Shown here one piece after another: positions 1-8,322 of a stretch of 45,514 bases of DNA (positions are counted from its first letter, which is position 1; each line of letters begins with the position of its first letter). The translations under genes were made by a program, and so were the position numbers. This DNA is from Cytophagales bacterium (GTDB lineage: Bacteria; Bacteroidota; Bacteroidia; Cytophagales; Thermoflexibacteraceae): contig JAAFJS010000015.1 in NCBI GenBank assembly GCA_013298985.1, positions 1 to 45,514 of the forward strand. The letters are read 5' to 3'. The notes below the pieces were generated by a model, which ran no database searches, was not told the DNA's origin, and saw nothing but the letters and a program-made list of their open reading frames with translations.

Positions 1-338
1 ACAAAATAGGTTCTAACGAAATCTATTCGGGTAGGGCTTCGGGCAAGGTAGAAAAGATTACTACCAAATCAGTAACAAGGATACTTCGGCGGCGCGATAG
101 TGGACATCATAAAAACAAAGATGGCTATGGTAAAGCCGTTTTGGACAAGTATAGCACTAAAAAAGAAGCAATTAGAGGAAGAGAACAAATATTGATAGAA
201 CACAATGAAGTACAAGGTGTTTCTGGAAATGAAATAAATGGAATTAGCAAACGAAATAAAAAAAGGAAAATCTACCTTGCCGCAGCTATAGAAACTTTTG
301 GTGAAATATTAATGTTATCTTTGTACTTCCAAATCTAA
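1..338 (+). CDS. C-terminal tip of a polymorphic-toxin-like GIY-YIG (URI-fold) nuclease, 5' partial
   Basis: An open frame enters at the window edge (first full codon at position 3) and stops at 336-338, giving about 111 residues. Motifs in order are 'IYSGRASG' (like the YIGR strand of GIY-YIG nucleases), a basic 'RRRDSGHH' patch, 'GREQILIEHN' (like the catalytic-Glu helix, pattern E-x-x-LI) and 'GNEINGISKRN' (like the distal Asn motif). This order fits the toxin tips found at the ends of RHS or other polymorphic toxins, which cut nucleic acid in rival cells. The delivering part lies outside the window. The gene starting 5 bp downstream resembles an immunity protein, which supports the reading. 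The family call is from memory of motif patterns, not from a search; a degraded tail fragment is also possible because the upstream gene cannot be seen. Confidence 0.6.
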   Translation, partial: KIGSNEIYSGRASGKVEKITTKSVTRILRRRDSGHHKNKDGYGKAVLDKYSTKKEAIRGREQILIEHNEVQGVSGNEINGISKRNKKRKIYLAAAIETFGEILMLSLYFQI

Positions 339-343
339 ATCTT

Positions 344-823
344 ATGGAGAAAAAACCAAAAAGACAGCAAAGAACCGTAGGCGCAATTGTCAAAATTCCA
401 TTGGCAAATGGCTATCATAGTTACGCACGTATTTTGGAAGATGAATTGGCTTTTTATGATATTTATACCCAAAAAGAGGAAAGTGAGGCATATATCCTCT
501 CTTGCCCTCTCTTATTTATTGCAATGATTTTTGACGATGTTATTACCAAAGGTTACTGGGAAAAAGTGAGCAAAGCTATTCCCTTAGAAACCCATCTACA
601 AGCCGAAAATCTCCCTTTGATGTATAGGCAAGACATCATCACCAAGAAATTTGAATTGGTTTATCTCGATAGGCTTGAACCTGCTACCGAAGAACAGTGT
701 AAAGGTTTAGAAGAATGGGCAGTTTGGACAGCAGAAGGCATAGAACACCGTTTGTTAGCGTATTACACAAAGAAAAACCAATCTGAAATCCCTATTTTGG
801 AAAAAGAAATGGAATTAGTTTGA
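344..823 (+). CDS. Imm26-like immunity protein
   Basis: A soluble 159-residue protein with no signal peptide or membrane segment. Near the N-terminus it reads 'VGAIVKIPLANGYHSYARIL' followed by 'AFYDIY', which resembles the Imm26 pattern of a leading beta strand, a 'Y.YG/AR' turn and a conserved 'FYD'. Aromatic residues are frequent towards the end ('EEWAVWTAEG'). It starts 5 bp after the stop of the nuclease-tip gene on the same strand, the usual position of an immunity gene behind its toxin. By inference it binds and neutralises that nuclease in the cytoplasm. Pairing is inferred from adjacency; the Imm26 assignment is moderately sure. The C-terminal tail after about residue 140 is charged and probably disordered. 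Confidence 0.6.
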   Translation: MEKKPKRQQRTVGAIVKIPLANGYHSYARILEDELAFYDIYTQKEESEAYILSCPLLFIAMIFDDVITKGYWEKVSKAIPLETHLQAENLPLMYRQDIITKKFELVYLDRLEPATEEQCKGLEEWAVWTAEGIEHRLLAYYTKKNQSEIPILEKEMELV

Positions 824-909
824 AAATTACAAAAAGCAATGAGTAGCTTTTATGCGTATTCTATAATTTTTTTAATTTGTAAAAGTTAATCATAACCTCT
901 TTAAATACC

Positions 910-2121
910 ATGAAACATCGCGCCATATTTATTTTCAGCATTTTATACATATTCATTAATTTTCAGTCTTTTGCCCAAAAAGATTTTCAGAAGCGTTTGC
1001 AAACCAAGCTGATTATGGCAAAAGAGGGGGAAGTAATTGATATAGAGGAAGGTAGCTTCCATCTTTTGGCGAGCCTTTCGCTGGACAACAAGAAAAATGT
1101 TACTATCAGGGGCAAGGGAATGGACAAGACCATTCTATCTTTCAAAGGGCAAACCGAAGGCGCAGAAGGCATCAAGATTAGCAATGCACAAAATATTGTC
1201 CTCGAAAACTTGACGGTACAGGATACCAAAGGTGATGCAGTGAAAACGCAAATGGTTGATGGAATGAGTTTTAAATCTGTGAAAACGGAATGGACAGGAA
1301 AACCAAACGCAAAAAATGGTGGCTACGGACTTTATCCTGTGCAGTGTACCAGTGTGCTGATTGATGGCTGTGTAGCTATTGGTGCTTCTGATGCAGGGAT
1401 TTATGTGGGGCAATCCAAAAAAATTATCGTCAAAAATAGTACAGCTTATCACAATGTGGCGGGTATCGAGATTGAAAACTCCATAGACGCAGATGTGTTT
1501 GATAATGAGGCATATAATAATACAGGCGGCATCTTAATTTTTGATTTGCCTGACCTCATTCAGAAAAAAGGTGGCAATGTGCGCGTGTTCCGAAATAAAA
1601 TTCACGACAATAATTTTAAGAATTTTGCGCCCAAAGGAAATATAGTTGCCAAAGTCCCAGATGGAACAGGCATTTTGATTTTAGCGACAAACAATGTAGA
1701 AATATTTGATAACCAGATTATTAACAACAAATCTGTGGGAACAGGTATTATCAGTTATTTTATGACCGAAAATCCCGTCAAAGATGAAAGTTATTATCCA
1801 TACCCTACCAGCATTTATATTCACGACAATACATTTGAGCGCGAGAATACCAGACCTACGGGCAAAGGGCGATTGGGGCAGATGTTTCGATTCAAGCTCC
1901 GATTTGGGAAAAATGTGCCTCACATCTTGTATGATGGCATTATAGACCCCAAAACCAAAGATGAAAATGGAAATATCAAGGCAGAATACCGTATTTGTAT
2001 CAAAAATAATACAAATGAATCTTTTGCAAACATGGACGCTGAAAATGGATTTAAAAAGATTTCCAGAGATATTGCGCCTTATCAATGCGAACTAAAAATG
2101 CTGAAGGCAGAAAACAAATAA
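910..2121 (+). CDS. Secreted right-handed parallel beta-helix repeat protein
   Basis: 403 residues with a signal peptide (about 1-22, ending 'FQSFAQ'). The mature protein carries many short strands ending in N, D or G, such as 'NVTIRGKGMDKTILSF', 'NIVLENLTVQD', 'VLIDGCVAIGASDAGIYVG' and 'GIEIENSIDADVFDNEAYNN', the pattern of a right-handed parallel beta-helix (pectate-lyase-like fold). It resembles the TIGR03805-type beta-helix proteins of Bacteroidota, which lack a known catalytic reaction. An extracellular or periplasmic place is expected. It is transcribed alone, with an 86-bp leader after the immunity gene and a convergent neighbour downstream. Polysaccharide binding or cleavage is possible but not shown: no catalytic residues were identified. 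Confidence 0.8.
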   Translation: MKHRAIFIFSILYIFINFQSFAQKDFQKRLQTKLIMAKEGEVIDIEEGSFHLLASLSLDNKKNVTIRGKGMDKTILSFKGQTEGAEGIKISNAQNIVLENLTVQDTKGDAVKTQMVDGMSFKSVKTEWTGKPNAKNGGYGLYPVQCTSVLIDGCVAIGASDAGIYVGQSKKIIVKNSTAYHNVAGIEIENSIDADVFDNEAYNNTGGILIFDLPDLIQKKGGNVRVFRNKIHDNNFKNFAPKGNIVAKVPDGTGILILATNNVEIFDNQIINNKSVGTGIISYFMTENPVKDESYYPYPTSIYIHDNTFERENTRPTGKGRLGQMFRFKLRFGKNVPHILYDGIIDPKTKDENGNIKAEYRICIKNNTNESFANMDAENGFKKISRDIAPYQCELKMLKAENK

Positions 2122-2145
2122 GCCATTCGCCTGTAAATGAATTAA

Positions 2146-2778
2146 TTACATTTTTTGAGCAATCATCAGTCCATCGCGCAAGGGCAGTAACGTATTGCTC
2201 ACGCGAATATCTTTTTGTATTTTTTCGTTGTAGTCTTTGATAGCCTGCGTGTCCTTGTCGTTTTTGTCAAGCACCTTGCCGTACCAAAGCACATTGTCAG
2301 CAATAATAAAACCGCCTTTACGCACTTTGTCAAAAATCAAATCGTAGTAATTGCTGTAATTTATTTTGTCAGCATCAATAAAAACCAAATCAAAAACTTC
2401 GTTTAACGTAGGAATAAGGCGCATAGCATCACCAATGAGGAATTTTATTTGGTTTTCCATGCCTGCCTCTATAATGTACTTTCTGACCATGCTTTCCAAT
2501 TCTTCGTTTGCATCAATCGTATAAAGCAAGCCGTTTTCAGCCAAGCCCTGCGCCAAGCAAATCGCCGAGTAGCCCGTAAATGTACCTATTTCCAAAATGC
2601 GCTGAGGGCGAAGCATTTGAGCAAAAACAGAGAGCATATTGCCCTGCAAATGCCCTGAGAGCATACGCGCGTGCAGTACGTGGGCGTAGGTGTCGCGATG
2701 GAGTTTTTGAAGCAATGCGCTTTCGGGCGAGGAGTGTGCGGCAGCATATTTTTCTATTTCTTCGTGTACGATATACAT
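2146..2778 (-). CDS. SAM-dependent O-methyltransferase (caffeoyl-CoA OMT / YrrM type)
   Basis: 210 residues, the usual size of the Methyltransf_3 family. The SAM-binding motif I is 'ILEIGTFTGYS' (about 61-71), the acidic end of strand 2 is 'YTIDANEE', and the metal-binding set is 'FIDADK' (D135, D137) and 'ADNVLW' (D161, N162). These proteins use a divalent metal to methylate a catechol-like or other hydroxyl group in the cytoplasm. The natural substrate in bacteria is generally unknown and nothing nearby reveals it. The gene converges with the beta-helix gene (24 bp between stops) and has no operon partner. ATG at 2778 gives the standard N-terminus. Confidence 0.88.
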   Translation of the reverse strand: MYIVHEEIEKYAAAHSSPESALLQKLHRDTYAHVLHARMLSGHLQGNMLSVFAQMLRPQRILEIGTFTGYSAICLAQGLAENGLLYTIDANEELESMVRKYIIEAGMENQIKFLIGDAMRLIPTLNEVFDLVFIDADKINYSNYYDLIFDKVRKGGFIIADNVLWYGKVLDKNDKDTQAIKDYNEKIQKDIRVSNTLLPLRDGLMIAQKM

Positions 2779-2846
2779 AAATTTGAGGAAGTTGATGATT
2801 TTAATTTTTATTTCAAAAATATTTTTCTAAGTTTGTTTGCTTTTTA

Positions 2847-2876
2847 TTTGATTTTCAATAAAAAATTATACTTTTG
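2847..2876 (+). promoter_or_regulatory. Bacteroidota-type promoter for the DUF4494 gene
   Basis: TTTG at 2847-2850 and TACTTTTG at 2869-2876, 18 bp apart, match the TTG / TAnnTTTG elements known for the Bacteroidota housekeeping sigma factor. The predicted transcript starts near 2883, leaving a leader of about 50 nt. Supports the start at 2931 rather than the upstream in-frame ATG at 2874. Confidence 0.55.
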
Positions 2877-2930
2877 TCATTTTATATTAAAATTAAGTAT
2901 TTTAATTCACAAATTTCAATCTTCTTTCTT

Positions 2931-3530
2931 ATGACAACTTGGTTTATTTGTACGATTCAATATATTAAAATTTTAGAAAACGACAAGGCAAAAAACGTAA
3001 GTGAACAATATTTGGTAGATGCTGTTTCATTTACTGATGCCGAAACTCGCGTATATCGCAGCTTGAGTAGCTCTATCAAAGACTTCATTATCAGCAGAGT
3101 AAGTAAAACCAATTTCGTAGATGTTTTCAATTATGAAGACTGCGAAATTTGGTACAAATGTAAGATTTCTTACTTAGATGTTGATGAGCATAGCGGAAAA
3201 GAAAAACGCATCAGTAAGTATATGCTCATTGCCGCGCCTAACCCTCGCGAGGCGTACGACCGCCTGCTTGCTCAGTTAAGCACTTGGATTATTCCTTTTG
3301 ATATTACAGACATCAACATTAGCCCAATTTTGGAGGTGATTCCGTATGTATCAGGCGAAGAAGTGCTGGAAGGTAACTTGAAGCCTGTCAAACAGATTGG
3401 TGCGACCGAAGCTGACTATGAAAAGGCGGAATTGGAGGCTGAAATCGAAGAAGAAGAGTTAGAAGAAGAAGAGGAAACGATAGATGCCGAAACGACAGAA
3501 ATAGGAGAAGAAGATTCGGAAGAAATATAA
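2931..3530 (+). CDS. DUF4494 family protein
   Basis: 199 residues from the ATG at 2931; an in-frame ATG at 2874 would overlap the promoter and add a non-conserved hydrophobic stretch. The N-terminal 150 residues start 'MTTWFICTIQYIK' and include 'VSEQYLVDAVSFTDAETR', 'FVDVFNYEDCEIWYKCKI' and 'DINISPILEVIPY', the recognisable shape of the DUF4494 family of Bacteroidota. The last 40 residues are a strongly acidic Glu-rich tail, probably disordered. No catalytic motif is visible and the family role is unknown. It is monocistronic and ends just before a strong bidirectional terminator. Confidence 0.8.
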   Translation: MTTWFICTIQYIKILENDKAKNVSEQYLVDAVSFTDAETRVYRSLSSSIKDFIISRVSKTNFVDVFNYEDCEIWYKCKISYLDVDEHSGKEKRISKYMLIAAPNPREAYDRLLAQLSTWIIPFDITDINISPILEVIPYVSGEEVLEGNLKPVKQIGATEADYEKAELEAEIEEEELEEEEETIDAETTEIGEEDSEEI

Positions 3531-3541
3531 AATAAAAAAAC

Positions 3542-3580
3542 AAGCAGGAAAAGGAGCTTTTTAAAAACCTTTTCCTGCTT
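3542..3580. terminator. Strong bidirectional intrinsic terminator
   Basis: A perfect 13-bp stem (3542-3554 with 3568-3580, arm AAGCAGGAAAAGG) encloses a 13-nt AT-rich loop. On the minus strand it is followed by a T-rich run (complement of 3530-3541). It lies between the converging DUF4494 and SulP genes, so it probably ends both transcripts, best fitting the SulP transcript. Confidence 0.8.
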
Positions 3581-3606
3581 ATATGTGAGTATTCCTGTCT
3601 AAAAAA

Positions 3607-5841
3607 TTATACATCCACTACCCTTTGCTGAGTAATGTAGCTTCTCCACACCTCTCCCACCTGAATCAATGCCTCTAAATCGCTGGTATCCAAGAACTTC
3701 ATTCCGCAATGAATCAAGATAGAACTACCATCTGACTCTACATGATAGTGAGAATATTTGACCATCAAATCCATGAGTGTTTTGTCAAAAAAAGCTCGTA
3801 TTTGTGCCTCGTTTGTTCCATGCAAGAGGAACATATCAGAAAACTGCTTGTGGTAGTCAAAATTGATGTCTTTATAACCCGCGTTTAGTAAAAAACGGTC
3901 AGTATAGTTTTCCTTTTCGAGGGAAAACTGAGGAATACGTGCAGGTAGGTCTGTGATGAGCAGTGCCGTAAAGTTATAGAACCTTAACCCAATTTGGTCG
4001 CCCTCGCGTGCGTGAATGTCCGAAAGTTGAATATGTGCATCGTCTATGTTTTTGTGGAGCATATTGTCCTCATACTTAAACTGTCGCTTAAAAAAGAAGG
4101 GCAGGTTTTTGAGTTTCGAATCAAACAGCACCTTTTGTGGACTGAAAGTATAGCCCAATTTTTGGGCAATTTCGGCAATTCTCTGCTGCCTTTCATTCAG
4201 TGTGGCTGTTTTTACATTGGCACTCGCCACCCTGACCGCAAGTGGGTGTCCCGAAAGTGGAGTGAGATTGTCCAAGCCAAGCATTTCAAATTTTCCACCT
4301 GCTTTTATATAAGTATCGCTGAGGTAGTGTAGGTGTTCCATGACGGTATGGTCGATGATTTCTGCACCAGAAAAATCTAAAATAATATGTTTGCCTTTGG
4401 GTATGCGTTCCAAAAATTGTTTGAAAGCAATATAATTAGTAAAAGTGGCTGATTTTGCGATATAAATATGATAAGTATTTTCGTTGTCGTGGCGCACAGA
4501 AACATTGGGTTTGAACAAGGTACTTAGCGAAGCTCCGTAATAAAAGTGAATCGCCAGCTTGAGCGCAATGCCTGAAAAAATGCCAATCAATAAGTCAGTA
4601 GCCAGCGTCATTATAATTGTGAAAACGAAAATGACAAGCTGGGAAGAACCAATTTTATAGACCAATCGGAACTCTTTGGGAGATGCCAAGCGGTAGCCTG
4701 TAAAGACCAGCATCGCCGCCAACGCTGCTAATGGAATCTGCTGAATCAGTTGGGGGGCAAAAGCTACAAATAAAAGCATGAACGCGCCATGTGCGAAATT
4801 TGCCCAACGAGTTTTCGCACCATTGGTAATATTGGCAGAGCTACGCACTATTTCAGCAATCATGGGCAAGCCACCCAAGCCACCAGAAATGAGATTGCCA
4901 ATGCCTATCGCGCGCAAGTCTTTGTTCAGATTAACTGGGCGTTTATATGGGTCAAGTTGTTCCACTGCTTTTGCCATCATGATAGTTTCCAAACTTTGCA
5001 CCAGCGTAATGGTCATTACCACCAGCCAAAAATGATAATCACCTATTTTACCAAAATCAGGGAAAGTAATCCCCTCAATGATGCTTTTAGGAAGCGTAAC
5101 CAAAAACTTAGGACCTATCGTATATTCATGGTTTTCCAAGAGCAGATACTTGTGTTCGTGTTTCAAATCAAATAGATTACCTAACATCACTCCCACTAAT
5201 ACAACGACCATAGGCGCAGGAATCATTTTCATAAATTTGATGCGCTTGACGGCAGGCAGGTTTAGCATTATCAGGATTGCCAAACTGATAAAACCAATCA
5301 GGGCAATTTTTGGGTTCATTCCCATCAAACTTTGGGGGATTTCCAGCAATAAGGGAATAGGCGTTTTTGCAGCTGGCGAAACACCTATCATTACGTGTAA
5401 TTGCTTGCTAATGATAATGATACCAATAGAAGCAAGCAAGCCATGCACTGCCGCCGTAGGAAAAAAATCGCCTAAAATACCTGCCCGCAAGATGCCAAAA
5501 AGTATGATAAAGCCACCTGAAACGACCGTTGCCGCCAAGGTAAATTTATAGCCTGCCATCGCATCACCAGCCCCCAGCGTTTCTACCGCGCCCAATATCA
5601 CCACAATCAAGCCTGCGGCGGGACCATTGATGGTTACATACGAGCCAGCCAGCATCGAAACCACCGTACCGCCCACTACCGCCGCAATAATACCTGCCAA
5701 AGGAGGCATTCCCGAAGCCATCGCAATACCCAAAGAAAGGGGAAGAGCTATCAAAAAGATGAAAAAGCCAGATAAAATGTCTTTTTGCCAGTTTTCCCGC
5801 AAACCTGCGATGCCATCTTTTGGAAGTATATTTTGATTCAT
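3607..5841 (-). CDS. SulP family inorganic anion transporter with STAS domain and extra C-terminal domain
   Basis: 744 residues. The N-terminal ~430 residues are a SulP membrane domain with about 10-12 hydrophobic segments and the signatures 'LIALPLSLGIAMASGMPP', 'YVTINGPAAGLIVVILG' and 'LGGLPMIAEIVRSSANI'. A STAS domain follows (about 450-545: 'ATFTNYIAFKQFLERIPKG', 'IILDFSGAEIIDHTVMEHL'). SulP proteins carry sulfate, bicarbonate or related anions across the inner membrane, often with Na+ or H+. After STAS come about 190 more residues ending with an alpha/beta-like segment ('YSHYHVESDGSSILIHCG'), which I cannot assign. The divergent porin gene suggests a shared substrate. Bicarbonate or sulfate cannot be told apart from sequence alone; no carbonic anhydrase gene is adjacent. 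Confidence 0.88.
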   Translation of the reverse strand: MNQNILPKDGIAGLRENWQKDILSGFFIFLIALPLSLGIAMASGMPPLAGIIAAVVGGTVVSMLAGSYVTINGPAAGLIVVILGAVETLGAGDAMAGYKFTLAATVVSGGFIILFGILRAGILGDFFPTAAVHGLLASIGIIIISKQLHVMIGVSPAAKTPIPLLLEIPQSLMGMNPKIALIGFISLAILIMLNLPAVKRIKFMKMIPAPMVVVLVGVMLGNLFDLKHEHKYLLLENHEYTIGPKFLVTLPKSIIEGITFPDFGKIGDYHFWLVVMTITLVQSLETIMMAKAVEQLDPYKRPVNLNKDLRAIGIGNLISGGLGGLPMIAEIVRSSANITNGAKTRWANFAHGAFMLLFVAFAPQLIQQIPLAALAAMLVFTGYRLASPKEFRLVYKIGSSQLVIFVFTIIMTLATDLLIGIFSGIALKLAIHFYYGASLSTLFKPNVSVRHDNENTYHIYIAKSATFTNYIAFKQFLERIPKGKHIILDFSGAEIIDHTVMEHLHYLSDTYIKAGGKFEMLGLDNLTPLSGHPLAVRVASANVKTATLNERQQRIAEIAQKLGYTFSPQKVLFDSKLKNLPFFFKRQFKYEDNMLHKNIDDAHIQLSDIHAREGDQIGLRFYNFTALLITDLPARIPQFSLEKENYTDRFLLNAGYKDINFDYHKQFSDMFLLHGTNEAQIRAFFDKTLMDLMVKYSHYHVESDGSSILIHCGMKFLDTSDLEALIQVGEVWRSYITQQRVVDV

Positions 5842-5900
5842 AAATGCTGTATTAAAAAATGTTTGAAAATTAAATGTTTGAGATTATTCCAAACTCTCCT

Positions 5901-5908
5901 CAAAGGTA
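5901..5908 (-). promoter_or_regulatory. -7 element for the SulP gene
   Basis: The minus strand reads TACCTTTG here, a full match to TAnnTTTG, about 60 bp upstream of the SulP start codon. No TTG lies at the usual 17-23 bp spacing (the nearest is about 27 bp away), so only the -7 element is claimed. Confidence 0.45.
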
Positions 5909-5980
5909 GCTGTAAATGATAAGGTTTGGAAAAGTCAAAGATTAGAAATTCATTAAAATAGTCTAATTCACTCATTGAGA

Positions 5981-6013
5981 TTTGAAAAACGGCGTTAAAA
6001 CTATATAAGTTTG
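5981..6013 (+). promoter_or_regulatory. Promoter for the porin gene
   Basis: TTTG at 5981-5984 and TAAGTTTG at 6006-6013 are 21 bp apart, fitting the Bacteroidota promoter pattern. The predicted leader is about 25 nt. The element lies in the 203-bp divergent spacer shared with SulP. Confidence 0.5.
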
Positions 6014-6044
6014 TACCAATCGTTTACATTAAAATAAAAAACAA

Positions 6045-7511
6045 ATGACTTATTTTTTGAAATATACTTATTCGCTTTTAAGATTTTCTCTTGTCATTAT
6101 CCTTGTAGTTATTGCTGAGAATCTGTTACTTACTCCTCGCATCTTTGCCCAACAAACAACGCCTGCGCCACCCAAATCTACGGACAAAGCCGATTGGCGG
6201 TTTGCCCTCAACGACGACGGCTCGCACTACATCAGACTTACTTTTGCCAATCAGACTTGGGTGCGCTGGAATGAGAGCAATCCTGGCACTACCGTATTTG
6301 GCACGCCCAAGTCAGCAACCTTTGACATTGGCTTGCGAAGAACTCGTTTTCAGCTTTTTGGACAACTGACTGACCGTATCTTCTTTTATGCTCAATTTGG
6401 TCAAAATAACTTTAACTATATATCTCCCAGAAAGTTAGGTGCATTTTTCCATGACGTTACAGGCGAGTATGCGTTTATCAAAAAACATTTGACCATAGGC
6501 GGTGGTCTGTCAGGCTGGAGTGGTCCTGCAAGATTTGCCTCACCCTCGATTGCTTCCGTCATGCCCATGGACGCGCCCATTTTCGAGCAAGCCACCAACG
6601 ACATCAATGACCAGTTTTTGCGTAAACTCAGTATTTATGCCAAAGGTAAGCTCGGCAAGCTCGACTATCGATTGGCACTTTCTAATCCTTTTATGATTGA
6701 CCCTGCCCTTTTTACAGTGCTACCCAACAGCCCCTTGCCTGTGCCTACCTTGGGGGCTTCCCCCAGCAGTGGAGGCAGGGCTGATAACGCCGCAACTTTT
6801 GCGCTGCGCCCACCAAACGTGCAACTGCAAGGCTATTTCATGTATCAATTCCTCGACCAAGAAACCAACCAAGTACCTTATACACAAGGGACTTATTTGG
6901 GGCAAAAAAAAGTGTTTAACATTGGTGCAGGCTTCGTACATCAGGCTAATGCCATCTGGTATCGAAATAACAATGGTGCAGATACCACTTTTAACGCTAT
7001 GACGCTACTTTCCGTAGATGTTTTTTATGACACCTATTTAAACAAGGAAAAAGGAACAGCACTTAATGCTTATTTGGCGTACTTTGACAATAACTTTGGA
7101 CCTAACTACATACGCAATTTGGGCTTGATGAACCCTGCCAATGGCGTGGCGGCGGGCAAAGGCTCTTTTGCAGGTGCAGGCAACGCATTTCCTATTGAGG
7201 GAACGGGAAACCTTTGGTATGGACAAATTGGCTACAAATTTAAGGACAAGCTACTCGGCGAGCAGGGTACGCTTATGCCCTATTCAAGCCTACAATACGC
7301 CAACTATCAGGGACTTAGAGATAAAATGTATGTCTGGAATATTGGTATTAATTGGCTGATTAAAGGGCATAATTCAAAGATAACACTCAACTACGAAAAC
7401 CGTCCTGTATTTAGCAATGCCGTCAATAGTGGCACTATCTATAATAGTGGAAGCGTTACAGAAATAGGACGAAGAGGCTGTTTCACCATTCAACATCAAA
7501 TATTTTTCTAA
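6045..7511 (+). CDS. Outer-membrane porin (OprO/OprP-like beta barrel)
   Basis: 488 residues with a signal peptide (about 1-36, ending 'RIFAQQ'). The mature chain alternates polar and hydrophobic residues, with features common in phosphate-selective-porin-like barrels: 'FDIGLRRTRFQLFGQLTDRIFFYAQFGQNN' split over adjacent strands, 'KLGKLDYRLALSNPF', and a final 'FTIQHQIFF' ending in Phe, the usual beta-barrel signature. It would form a channel through the outer membrane. Its divergent arrangement with the SulP transporter, sharing one spacer, suggests passage of the same anion through the outer and then the inner membrane. That link is inference; specificity cannot be read from the sequence. 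Confidence 0.75.
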   Translation: MTYFLKYTYSLLRFSLVIILVVIAENLLLTPRIFAQQTTPAPPKSTDKADWRFALNDDGSHYIRLTFANQTWVRWNESNPGTTVFGTPKSATFDIGLRRTRFQLFGQLTDRIFFYAQFGQNNFNYISPRKLGAFFHDVTGEYAFIKKHLTIGGGLSGWSGPARFASPSIASVMPMDAPIFEQATNDINDQFLRKLSIYAKGKLGKLDYRLALSNPFMIDPALFTVLPNSPLPVPTLGASPSSGGRADNAATFALRPPNVQLQGYFMYQFLDQETNQVPYTQGTYLGQKKVFNIGAGFVHQANAIWYRNNNGADTTFNAMTLLSVDVFYDTYLNKEKGTALNAYLAYFDNNFGPNYIRNLGLMNPANGVAAGKGSFAGAGNAFPIEGTGNLWYGQIGYKFKDKLLGEQGTLMPYSSLQYANYQGLRDKMYVWNIGINWLIKGHNSKITLNYENRPVFSNAVNSGTIYNSGSVTEIGRRGCFTIQHQIFF

Positions 7512-7528
7512 AAAGCGCAGGTAGCCCT

Positions 7529-8176
7529 TCAATTATTCGAGGCATAAGTTACCACCGCCTTATATTTCCCTGTGAGGTTGCAGTCATTAATATCTAACTT
7601 GATAAGCCCAGTTCCCTGATGAACAAAAAGTTGCTTGCGCCAGCTTTTGTCTTTTTTTTCTACAAAAAGATTAATCTCCACCTTGCCTCCTGTGGGCGAA
7701 TAGACGAAACCTGTTTCGATAATCACGCCTTCTTCGGGACATTTGGGGTTGGGAATGATGCGCGTAACTTTGAGGTGAGGCTGCTGGGTACTGATTGTTT
7801 GTTGGTGTTTTTCAATGACTTGCGCTTCGGTTGGGAATTTACAATCGTCGTCATTGGCATTGCATACAAATACATAATAGTTACCTGTATATTTGCAATC
7901 GGCATAATTAAAGCTAATCACACCACTTCCCTGATGCTCAAAATGAAACTTTTGGAATGAACCATCTTTGCGCTGAAAAAAAAGCATGACCTCTACCCAC
8001 TGCCCCGCTTCCACCTTGTAAAGATAACCTTTTAGGAACTGCACGCCCGTTTCTGCACCACAGCTTCCTGTCGTGTATGGCGCAGTGTGCGTAATCCTAA
8101 ACTTGGGTTCGTCTTCTTGGGCTTGGGTTTGCAAACCAGCAAGCATTAATAGACTTAAAATTAACCAGCTTTTCAT
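7529..8176 (-). CDS. Secreted protein with two tandem copies of one beta-rich domain, function unknown
   Basis: 215 residues with a signal peptide (about 1-19, ending 'LQTQAQ'). The mature part is an internal duplication. Copy 1 (about 27-107) has 'FRITHTAPYTTGSCGAETG', 'VEVMLFFQRKDGSFQKFHF' and 'HQGSGVISFNYADCKYTGNY'. Copy 2 (about 134-213) has 'KVTRIIPNPKCPEEGVIIE', 'VEINLFVEKKDKSWRKQLF' and 'HQGTGLIKLDINDCNLTGKY'. Each copy keeps two Cys, probably forming a disulfide in the periplasm or outside. I do not recognise a named family. It sits alone, convergent with the porin gene (17 bp between stops) and downstream of its own promoter. Confidence 0.7.
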   Translation of the reverse strand: MKSWLILSLLMLAGLQTQAQEDEPKFRITHTAPYTTGSCGAETGVQFLKGYLYKVEAGQWVEVMLFFQRKDGSFQKFHFEHQGSGVISFNYADCKYTGNYYVFVCNANDDDCKFPTEAQVIEKHQQTISTQQPHLKVTRIIPNPKCPEEGVIIETGFVYSPTGGKVEINLFVEKKDKSWRKQLFVHQGTGLIKLDINDCNLTGKYKAVVTYASNN

Positions 8177-8205
8177 TCAAGAGCCAATGTGATGATTTGT
8201 TTTCA

Positions 8206-8240
8206 CAAAAATAAATAAAGAAAAATCACGATTAAGCAAA
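8206..8240 (-). promoter_or_regulatory. Promoter for the two-domain secreted protein gene
   Basis: On the minus strand TATTTTTG (complement of 8206-8213) matches TAnnTTTG, and TTTG (complement of 8237-8240) lies 23 bp upstream. This spacing is the same as at the rpsT and M1 peptidase promoters in this window. The start codon is about 30 bp downstream. Confidence 0.4.
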
Positions 8241-8322
8241 AAATCTCATTTCTATTCATTTAGACAAAAGCGTACCAATCTTGCATTTTACTTATCATTT
8301 GTTTTTCTCCCAAAATAGCATT

